This document shows positions 55,653-64,000 of a DNA stretch of 64,000 nucleotides, piece after piece. The stretch is from Oscheius onirici (Eukaryota > Nematoda > Chromadorea > Rhabditida > Rhabditidae): positions 4,848,398 through 4,912,397 of the forward strand of contig OW051469.1 in assembly GCA_932521025.1 (NCBI GenBank). The letters are read 5' to 3'. The notes under the pieces are model-generated. The model saw nothing but the letters and a program-made list of their open reading frames with translations. It was not told the DNA's origin and did no database searches. Made by a program: the position numbers and the translations under genes. Positions within the stretch are counted from its first letter, which is position 1; each line of letters opens with the position of its first letter.

Positions 55653-56672
55653 ATGAGTCAGCTGGTCAGTAGCTGCACTTCTCTACCAGACATCTCGAAG
55701 CCGCGATGGGACCAGTCGACGTACCAAGGAAGAGCCCTGCACTTTTTCTCTACGACCAACCCGCTCAATCTGTTGGTCAGTTCCGCCGCCCTCGACCAGG
55801 GCAAGAAGATTGTCACGGACTACCGTCGTGGCAGCTACCCTCCCGGTCTGACAGTCGATGAGTTGTGGCGAGCCAAGACGCTCTACGACTCGGCTTTCCA
55901 TCCGGACTCGGGCGAGAAGATGCTCCTTTTGGGCAGAATGAGTGCCCAGGTTCCTTGCAACATGACCATCGTCGGTGGAATGCTGGCCTTCAGTCAGCGT
56001 CAGAGCCATGTCATCTTCTTCCAATGGATCAATCAGTCCTTCAACGCCATCGTCAACTACACAAACAGATCGGGAAAGGACAAGAGTTCGAATGAACGTC
56101 TTCTCCTCAGCTACTGCGCTGCCACCACGGGAGCCGTCTCTGTGGCTCTGGGAGCCAATCGTCTTGTGGCCCGGCTGAAGAGACCCATGTTGGCCAGCTT
56201 CGTGCCTTTCTGTGCCATCGCCGTCGCCAACGCCATGAACATTCCCATGATGAGAAGCAAGGAATTCGTCGAAGGCATCATGGTAGAAGACTCGGAAGGA
56301 CTCGCTCTCGGACAGTCCAAGTGGATTCCCTACAGAGCCATTCCCGAGGTGACTGTCAGCCGAATCGGAATGGCTGTTCCCAACATGAGTCAGTTGTTTG
56401 TGTACTTGTATTTTCATGCGCTTCTTCTTTCAGTCCTGGGTCCTCTGATCTTCAACCATCTCTCGCGCCTTCCCTTCTACCGGAACTGGATGTCGGCTCC
56501 TCTCCAGATCCTCATCTGCGGCTTCTTCCTGACCTTCTCGACTCCGCTCTGCTGTGCCCTCTTCCCGCAGAAGAGCTCCGTCCGCGTGACCGATCTGGAA
56601 CCCGAGCTGCGACAGACGATTGCCTCTCGACCCGATGCCCCGACGGTCGTCTACTACAACAAGGGACTGTGA
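55653..56672 (+). CDS. sideroflexin, mitochondrial serine/amino-acid carrier
   Basis: Exons 55653-56388 and 56434-56672 give 324 residues, the usual sideroflexin length. Conserved blocks: DISKPRWDQSTYQGRA, DYRRGSYPPGLT, DELWRAKTLYDSAFHPDSGEK, GRMSAQVPCNMT, FFQWINQSFNAIVNYTNRSG, NIPMMRSKE, FSTPLCCALFPQKSS. Sideroflexins sit in the inner mitochondrial membrane; SFXN1 types import serine for one-carbon metabolism. The 45-base intron is a multiple of three without a stop; removing it restores the family alignment (VPNM then ILGPLIFN). Codon use is strongly biased. A poly(A) signal AATAAA lies near 56717. Confidence 0.93.
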   Translation: MSQLVSSCTSLPDISKPRWDQSTYQGRALHFFSTTNPLNLLVSSAALDQGKKIVTDYRRGSYPPGLTVDELWRAKTLYDSAFHPDSGEKMLLLGRMSAQVPCNMTIVGGMLAFSQRQSHVIFFQWINQSFNAIVNYTNRSGKDKSSNERLLLSYCAATTGAVSVALGANRLVARLKRPMLASFVPFCAIAVANAMNIPMMRSKEFVEGIMVEDSEGLALGQSKWIPYRAIPEVTVSRIGMAVPNMSQLFVYLYFHALLLSVLGPLIFNHLSRLPFYRNWMSAPLQILICGFFLTFSTPLCCALFPQKSSVRVTDLEPELRQTIASRPDAPTVVYYNKGL

Positions 56673-56816
56673 GCTGTCAGCAACAAGCAAACAGAAGAAT
56701 CTTCTTTCGGATAAGAATAAAAAGTAAATTCGCTCAGACTCTATATATCTTTAATACTGCGCATCTGAGATCACAAGTCGGCCCGAAGTTTCCAAGCTCA
56801 AAGCATATACCCAGAG

Positions 56817-59102
56817 TCAGAGGTCCAGTTCGGGTCGAAGCTGGACGTAACCAGTGTTGTCGGAATTGAAACTCTCTGCCAGCGGATTGTTAAAGTCCAG
56901 ATTGATCTCATCCGAGTCTACAATCGACTGCTTGCCCAAACGGCCGAAACCAAGAGTGATGAGGGTTGTCCAGAAGAGGAAGCACAAAGAGAAGAGGTCG
57001 ATGAGATGATGCAGACGCCATTCCAAATCCATTCCGTCCCCGGTGTTACGGTAGTCGAGCTGGGTCAGTGTGGAGATGAATCGGGCTGAAAAGGTTTTTA
57101 ATCGGGTCTTTGGATGTTTCGTCACTAACCAACAGTCAGCGTTAGAAGAGTATTCTGAGCCAGCGGCTGTTCATGAAGATTTTCCGATACGATAATTTGG
57201 TAGAGTGGGAAGATGACTAAAGCTAAGGCAAGAGCAATGTGATACCTGAGTATTTACTCTCCAGAAATAGAAAACAAGAACCTACAAATATCCGTACATG
57301 GTGATGAGAGGGTGAGCAACGCTGCGCATGTTGGATAAGAGAACAACGACGAAGAGGACAAGAGCTTGAAGCTCCATAGTGACACCAAGGTACTGAAACA
57401 AATTGTATTAGGAAGAGTCTGGGAGACAGCGAACTCACCCGAATGTACCGCTCTCCACTGCTAACTTGATCCCGCTCCGAAGGTGTGAGTTCTGGTCTCT
57501 CTGGGACTCGTCTCATTCTTCCAATTCTGGTGACCAGGACACAAATAACAGAACAGAGTATGAGGACAGAAAAGTTCAACAAAGTTTCCAGGAGGTGAAG
57601 ACGAGTGCCCTCGGTTGTTATTGTATCCGCTCCAGTGGCACAGGATTTGTGTTGAAGCAGAGGACAGATGACCTCCGGCATGTAGCTGTTGTAACTGAGC
57701 CAGAGATAGGCGATGATTTGAAAAAGAGTCGAGTTGATGGTCATAATGGCCATGGCGAGACTGAAAAGATGTTTGATATTCTCTCTCGTTTTCTGACTCA
57801 CCAAAGGGGCAATCCAGCTCCAGCAAAAGCCGGATTGGGACAGATGTAGCAGAATATCGACAGGAGGAAGCAGAGGAACGGTAGTTTCTGCTCACTGCCG
57901 TGGAACAGACGGTAGAATAACTGTTCATAAGCAGAATACAGATCCAGAGCGAGAGTCATAAATCCGATAATCAGGAGAGCGGACGAGATGCCGACAAAAA
58001 CTCGGTTGACGGAGACATCCAACTGTACTTTAGATCCAGTGGGAAACTGTTGCAGAAGAGTCAGTCCGGTGGCAATCAAGACTCCCAGCTCCATGAAGGC
58101 GAGAAAGATGCTGACCATTGGTGAAAAGGAGAAGGGTGTAACAGTTCGATTGATACCGGTGTCCAGAGCTCGGTAGTCGATCCACATGAAGAACATGGCT
58201 GGCCAGATGAGAAGTCCACAAGAGACGAGAGACACTCCACGGAGAAGGTAGCTGCCTCGGGAGGAGAGAACGATGAGGACACCTGAAAGAACCTTTACAT
58301 TATTTTGTTCTAGCCAGGACTCTTTTTCTGAAGACATAAAGAAAGCATTCTCACCCGTAGCGACAGAAACTCCAATCCAAGCCGGCTCATCGATGGTGTA
58401 GTTGATGAATCCGACTGCTACAAAGGGTGATTCTCGAAGCGTCATGATCTCCGAAATGTAAACAAATCCTCTTAGAACAGCCACAACAATGAGGCCTGTT
58501 CCAAGACCGAGAAGAGTGACACTTGTAGCCTGTCTGTTCATATTGAACCGGGACTGGAGCAACTTCTTCAAGAGCAGACAACAGATGGGAATGGCCAGAA
58601 AAGCTGTGAGTCCATCAAGTATGGCGTAGATTGTCAGGAACTTTTGACTGGGCAGATTGAACTGACAGATTCTATTCGAAGAGTCTCTATCTCTGACTTA
58701 CAGTAGCTTCGAGCCACGGCTTCATGTCCTCCGTCGTTGAGAGATTCTTCATCATCATGTGAAGAGGAATGGTCGCTTTCAACTTCCTGATCACGGGAAT
58801 ATTCCCGAGATCTGCCACAAAAGCCGCTGTCGAGACAGCCAGTCCAAAAACTGTCATCACGAAAGTGAAAACCTGAACCAGTAGTTGTTTTTGAAAGTTG
58901 GCAAACAGACTTCGGAAAAGTAATCACCCGAGGCCATTGCTGCATGTGCCCATGCTGTGAATCCGATGGCACAGGTAATGTAGTGAGTATTTATGTAGGC
59001 CGGAGTCCATCCAGACTTTTCAACATCGAAGAGAGTCGCAGTCAAGGAACTCAAAATGTTGATGGCGGCCAGAAGAAAGAGGAGCTTGACCAGGTGCTCC
59101 AT
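56817..59102 (-). CDS. many-pass membrane protein, unknown family
   Basis: Starts MEHLVKLLFLLAAIN at 59102 just after a CCAG acceptor and ends ...QLRPELDL at stop 56817. Splices that I checked join: ...DYFSE|VFTFVMTV..., ...WLEAT|FNLPSQKFL..., ...VSVATG|VLIVLSS..., ...AGLPLC|LAMAIM..., ...RYIR|YLGVTMEL.... It has about 14-15 hydrophobic segments spread evenly, short loops, and a cytoplasmic-looking acidic tail (DSDEINLDFNNPLAE). Total about 650-700 residues. No transporter or receptor motif recognised. The small ORF upstream (59147-59416) could be its 5' neighbour. Confidence 0.6.
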
Positions 59103-59146
59103 CTTGAGGGCGAGGCCCTGGAATGTATGAAATCTTTGAAAAAAAG

Positions 59147-59416
59147 CTAGATCAAATAAAAGTGAGAGCCATGTGCTTCGCCATATAAATGAAAGAAGCG
59201 AGCAAAACTGATTGGCAACAGGATAGAGACAGAAAGCTTCATCAGACCGAGAAACAATAGGAACAGGACCTGGTGGTCACGGAGAGATGACTCACGAACG
59301 GTCGGGAGGAGGGGTCCGGAACTGTTTTCCCCCTTCTCTCTCGGATCGATGACCACGAATAACAAAATGTCGTTGAGCAGGAATATGAAAAGGGAGCTAA
59401 GGGAGTGAGCAAACAC
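59147..59416 (-). CDS. small two-pass membrane ORF, uncertain
   Basis: Reads SLSSLFIFLLNDILLFVVIDP, ... VLFLLFLGLMKLSVSILLPI, ... and stops at 59147, 45 bases before the next gene's ATG. An acceptor-like CTCCCTTAG lies within it (near 59402). It may be the last exon of a separate gene or a mis-modelled N-terminus of the many-pass protein; I could not find a donor that links them. Confidence 0.3.
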   Translation of the reverse strand: MFAHSLSSLFIFLLNDILLFVVIDPREKGENSSGPLLPTVRESSLRDHQVLFLLFLGLMKLSVSILLPISFARFFHLYGEAHGSHFYLI

Positions 59417-60980
59417 AAGTAGTCAATGGTTACAAGGGTCTGATTTGACTGGAGATCCGGTTTCTCTAGCAATTACTTCGTCTTTGAGGACAATGAACGA
59501 TTTGTTGGAGGTGACAGAAAAACACCGGCACATCATTTAATTAGAGAGAAAGGGACATTCGTTAGAAATAGCATGGGATTGGAGCATATTGCGTGACGAG
59601 AACCTCTAGTCGAGGAAAAGGAACAGCCCCAAAAATATGACGAATCGTCATGGGTTGAATGACGAATTGCTGACCGGCTAGAAATTGCTTAGATTTAGAA
59701 AGAAGGGAACTGTAATCATTATCCAACAGAGTGAAGATGGTCAATCAATCTGATAAATATTTGCTAGGGGCAATGAAAACTGAAGGTGGAAGATATGGAT
59801 CATAACAAGCAATCAGGTCTGAGCCCGGTGTCGACTCGCATTGTTAACCTGGCAGCTGTTTTCTCAAGATGCTAGCAAAAGCTGAGAGCGGAATTTATCG
59901 GAGTCTCCAATGAGAAGAAGAAACTGGATAGACACTGAGGAATATGACAAAAGAGACAGAAGAATCGAATGTAATGTAAGAGTATATATAGTCAGAGAGA
60001 AAGAGTCAGACAGATCCATTACTCCAAAGCTATTCCTGTCCCAGACTGAGCTACTGGTTGCCGGGTAATACTCACTCTTCAAAGGGCATTACTGCGATTA
60101 AAATATAGTGTGAAATAGAGAGCGGGAGGCTCATGATCGATGTGTGTTTGCGCACACATGGTTTAGCTGTCAATACCAAATACAGGCGCGTCGGGCAGTA
60201 TCACAGGAGAGTATGGGCGGCTGCCACAGTCAAAAGACAGTTTGCACAGTTTGGGAAAACACAACAGTTTGAATGGCCATCTCGCCGTCTCGCTCTCACA
60301 ATCTTTCAAACGCATGGAAGGTGAACTTTTCTTGAGATTCTCGCAGGCTTGATCGCAGAAAAACGTTTTTGGTACTGGAATAACAATACAATCAGAAAAT
60401 TGAAAGCGTTCTACTAGTCCGACTTTCCTCCAAATCATACGACCCAATATGCATTGAAAAACAAGCCAAAAACGTGATGAAATGATGCAAACAGAAGTAG
60501 AGGCACTTATTGTCGAGGCCCGTCTCTAATTGACTCAATACAGTCTCGGGAAACCGGTACTCTGGTCACCCATATTAGTCGAGTTTCATCGAAACTCTGG
60601 GAAAAGAGAGAAAGCTACTTTTATCTCTGGATGAAAAGGAGCATAAAATCTTATCGGAGCATATGAAAACAGCTGTCAATTTTACGAATCGAGGGAGAGT
60701 GTTCGAAAGTGTGGTGGGAGGGACTGGGGACGGTTCGATTGATTGGCGTGTTGTGACACAAACATTTTGGGAGCGAAACTTTGGCCCGGCGAGGGGATAT
60801 CCCACATCCGTGTTTCGCTCTGTCCAGGGTACTAGTGTCAAGGTCAAGCGGCCACATCCTGAACTCTTCTATACTGTGAAAGAAATTTTTTTTTATAAGG
60901 AAGCTTTATTACTCTTCAAAAGCATAGCATAACAAAAGTAGCAAATACCGGTTTAACGAGTGGGGGAATTTTCAGTAGAT
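59417..60980. other. intergenic, no gene supported
   Basis: Between the membrane-protein genes and the NADAR gene. Only short frames; a TATA-like AGTATATATAG occurs near 59980 on the plus strand. No repeats of note. Confidence 0.4.
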
Positions 60981-62981
60981 TTAGTTGACCGTGTCCATCA
61001 GGAAGGCTTCTTCCGGATCGCGGTTGTCCTTGACAGCGTCGAGCAGAGCCTTCATGTCGACAATGTTGATCGAGTTGTTGGCCAGCATATCCCTAAATTA
61101 TTGTTTCTTTAATAGAAAAAGGGAAAAACTCACCGAAGCTGCATGAGAATGACGCCGAGCACGTTGCGGCCGTGAGAAAACGTCGGACAGCCTTTGACAG
61201 TCTCCTCATCAAGCGGGAAAGTGGCCGGAATTTTCAGCGTCGTAGAGCCAGACTTTTTCATATTGGCAGCCCATTTTTTGACCTGAGGCGGTGTTGATCT
61301 GAAAGAGAAACGAATTCAATACCACAAAAGGTGACATCTTTCGAAGCTCGAGGTGTTCAAAAGGTTGAAACTAAATGTACCCTGTAGCATAGATTGTGTC
61401 TCCCTCGTAGGTATGAGCAAGAATCTTTTCCTCTGTCTTGGCAAGAGCCGTTCGCAGCTCCAGGTTCTGGGAAATCTTGGCCATCATTCCATCTTGAATT
61501 GCCTTGAGTCCTTTAGTACGACGCCATTCTTCTTGCTTCAGCCGGCTGACTCCATTCAGTTTCAACTGTTCCCGGGCAATCTGACCGAAAGACGATCCGC
61601 GGGACTCGTTGAACGACTTCTTCTTGTCGTTGCGGACTCCACGACGATCACGAACTAAAAAAACCTATAGAAGCATAAGAGAACGAGTTTACTTGAACCG
61701 GTGATTTTCTCACTGGCGCTGCCGCAAAGATCGATGAGCTTGCGGAACTGGTAGAAGTGATCAATGCTCTCGTAGATGCAGTTGTCGATCATGACGGGAG
61801 CCACATGCTGGGTAGTGAAGATCTGATCTAATCCATTGAAGCAGACGATGTTATCGGGTTCTATTTTTAGCGTGAGAGTCGCAACGCCGTCTTCACACTT
61901 TTGGAACTGAAATGTGAGAGTTGGAGGGGCTCAATCTGATTGTAGCAACAAATTCTAATCAATTTGTGAAGCAGACAAGGCTTGAAATGCAGCAAAGAAA
62001 AGAGAGATTGCTCACTGGGAGATCGTTCTTGTTGCTGTAGGGGACTCGAGGAGTCATTGCACGTCCTCTTCCCCTGCCTCCCTGCGGCGGCATTCTGATC
62101 CATCCCGGTCCCACCGGCTGTGGCGGCCCTCCGTAATACTGCTGCGGCTGATGCCATGGAGCCTCACCGAACGATTGATGAGAAAACTGGCTCATTGGAC
62201 GCGTATGCCAGGGAGCAGATCCGAAATCCTGATTCCAGCCTCTGCCCATGTTGTTAGGTTGACGTCTTACGGGAGCCATCGTCTAAAAATAGGGAAGTTT
62301 TACTTCAAATCAAAAAAGATTACTTTTTCGTTCTGTACAGCTACAATTTTATTTTGCCTAGATTCGGGGGAGATTCTACCACTAAGATCTTTGACGGTAG
62401 TAATTGCAGACGGCTGAGTGGTCTCTGTCGATTTTCTCTTCTGGACTTCCTGTCTGTGGAAACCAGGCTGAGAGTTATTGATCGGAGTCGGGACTTCCTT
62501 GACGATGGACAAATCTTGTGGGGCCACAAAGTTCTGGAATCTTTCAATATTGCGATGTTTGAAGAATTATTTTACATGTATTTCTGACCGCAAATTTGGA
62601 AAGACGGAAATAAAAGGATTATACCCTGTAGAGAGTGTTTCGGACCGAGTAACGGCTCCTATCAACGGTGATTATGCTGGTAGGATTCGGCTCGTGTCGC
62701 TGAGGATGACGTTGATCGTAGCCAGGGTAATCCGGATTGTATTCACCGTAGGGACTAGCGAATGTCGACTGAAATTAGACTTTTACAGGGAAAAAAACAA
62801 AAAATACAGAAGAAGAGGCCTGGTAGTTGTACTGCTGCGAAGCGTACGCGTTCGAGTCGAAAGCCTGCCTGTAGTTGGAGTGGCCGGTTGACTGCTGACT
62901 CGGGTAAACTGGATTGTATCCCACGGCCGGTAGGTCAGAACGTCCGCCTCCGTAGCCGTAATCGTAGGAATCTCTGAACAT
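60981..62981 (-). CDS. NADAR-domain protein with low-complexity N-terminus
   Basis: Eight exons; the first four are 62981-62808, 62768-62625, 62533-62324 and 62282-62016, the fifth starts at 61906, and the stop is at 60981. About 520 residues. The N-terminus is Tyr/Gly/Gln/Asn-rich (RDSYDYGYGGGRSDL; SNAYASQQYNYQ), then an RGG-type patch (MPPQGGRGRGRAM). The C-terminal half matches NADAR: NCIYESIDHFYQFRKLI, QEEWRRTKGLKAIQDGM, AKISQNLELRTALAKTEE, HTYEGDTIYATG, GRNVLGVILMQLR. NADAR enzymes remove ADP-ribose from guanine bases or act on riboflavin intermediates; which applies here is open. It is divergent from the OGFOD1-like gene 600 bases away. Confidence 0.82.
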
Positions 62982-63584
62982 TTTTGATTTCTACGGATAG
63001 AGATTGGTTCACCTTTGTAGAGTCGTAGTTGTTAAGGGCGTCTCCTTCGTGGAGAATAAGCCCCTATAATTCATAGAATGAGTACAGCTGAAATCGAAGA
63101 GATTGATAGAAGCAGAGAGACGAGGAAAAACAAGTGAGAATAATCGAAAAGACGTTTGATAGCACGTTCCGACGAAATTCTGTACGCACAACTTGTTTCT
63201 GTCCAATTTTAGATGGGTTTGAACGTTATTTGTAAACGTTTCACTAGAAAATAAAACGAAAACAGTTTTTCGCCGAATTTAACTACCTTATTTCGTGCGC
63301 TTTATGGGTGAACGTTGAATGGAGTATTCTCAATTTTATCTCCCTGGAAGGAAAATCAGAATCTTTAGGTGCGAGCTAAAAAATGAAAGAAAGCAAGTTT
63401 CAGGATCGTGTGACCAGTTTATTCGAAAATAGCCTGATATTCAAGGTGTTCGTGACGGGACCTCTTGATGTTCAAAATTGAAATTTGGCGCGTTTGTAAA
63501 ATATCACTTTTCTAAATTATTCACAGGCCTTACCTCGTTCCTTCTTGTCTCACTAAAATCCTGCGGGTTCAGGTACCCCTACAA
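62982..63584. promoter_or_regulatory. shared upstream region of NADAR and OGFOD1-like genes
   Basis: About 600 bases between two outward-facing starts (62981 minus, 63585 plus). No coding region. I see no defined element beyond A/T-rich stretches. Confidence 0.4.
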
Positions 63585-64000
63585 ATGGGCAAGAAAAAGG
63601 AGCAAAAACGACAGCTGAATGAGCAGGCAGGCGGTCCATCAAAGAAGAAACGACAGGAAGAGCTCCATCTTCCTCAAATCGGCAACGACTACAAAGATAT
63701 CGAAAAGTGGTCGCAAATTATACAAAACGGGCTGAAAGGTTAGCTTTTTATTCTACCAAAAGACTTTTCATAGAGAATGAGCCATTTCCTTATTGGCAGC
63801 TAAAAAACTTTATCGAAAACTCGGACAATGCAGTCGAGGAGATTGAGGAGGAACTTCAGGTTTTCTTACTTTTTTTCCAACTAAAAATTGTTTATTTCGC
63901 AGAATTTCGAGGGCTGGCACCGGAAGGAGAATGATCTCTACTCACTGTGGCAGACGGACGATTTCAAATCTCTCGAGGTCGATGTGCATCCGTCTCTTCG
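63585..64000 (+). CDS. OGFOD1/Tpa1-like prolyl hydroxylase (5' part only)
   Basis: Exons 63585-63738, 63774-63859 and 63903 to beyond the edge. Lys-rich N-terminus (MGKKKEQKRQ..., SKKKRQ, likely nuclear), then PFPYWQLKNFIENSDNAVEEI, then GWHRKENDLYSLWQTDDFKSLE, which fits the start of the OGFOD1 2-oxoglutarate/iron oxygenase domain that hydroxylates ribosomal protein uS12. The iron-binding HxD...H would lie beyond the window. Confidence 0.75.

Noticed and set aside
55683-56417. 244-residue minus-strand frame opposite sideroflexin
   Set aside because: It is a shadow of biased codon use in sideroflexin; composition (His/Gly/Asp-rich) has no protein-like pattern.

Overview
The window is nuclear DNA of a nematode, most likely a free-living rhabditid. 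Evidence: nearly every gene is cut by very small introns (mostly 32-50 bases) ending in TTTCAG-like acceptors. The gene content is also worm-like: a cuticlin, a divergent family of seven-pass receptors, CHK kinase-like and F-box-like proteins, FkbM methyltransferase, GT92 and GT11 glycosyltransferases, and YG-rich secreted peptides. There are no bacterial features. I assembled exon models by hand; where I give exon coordinates the reading frame closes.

Region 1-31.3 kb is an accessory zone rich in sugar-modifying enzymes: an alpha-1,3-fucosyltransferase (GT10), two intact alpha-1,2-fucosyltransferases (GT11) in inverted orientation plus one GT11 pseudogene and two GT11 scraps, a core-1 beta-1,3-galactosyltransferase-like gene (GT31), an FkbM methyltransferase and a GT92 pseudogene. 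Among them lie two divergent YG-rich peptide genes (0.4-1.1 kb) and a tandem pair of secreted Cys/Thr-rich, mucin-like genes (6.0-10.1 kb). The latter look like plausible O-glycan carriers, though that link is inference. Foldback elements, a dead RTE-type retrotransposon, a second retrotransposon 3' end and an inverted pair of small unknown genes fill 19-27 kb.

Region 26.8-38.3 kb carries four paralogous seven-pass membrane receptors (one minus strand, three plus) that differ by intron gains and losses; one hosts a palindromic repeat in its first intron. A cuticlin (38.4-40.1 kb) and a receptor-type tyrosine phosphatase pseudogene (40.6-42.3 kb) follow.

Region 42.4-64 kb: a small one-pass membrane protein, a large LEA-like amphipathic repeat protein (13 exons, about 1,090 residues), a four-pass membrane protein, broken F-box-like genes, a Mutator-like foldback element with 9-base target duplication, a CHK kinase-like gene, sideroflexin, a many-pass membrane protein, a NADAR-domain protein with a low-complexity N-terminus, and the first exons of an OGFOD1-like prolyl hydroxylase at the right edge.

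In overview, the left half looks like a fast-evolving chromosome-arm neighbourhood (surface glycans, secreted peptides, receptors, pseudogenes, transposons). The right end (sideroflexin, NADAR, OGFOD1) looks like conserved housekeeping sequence.
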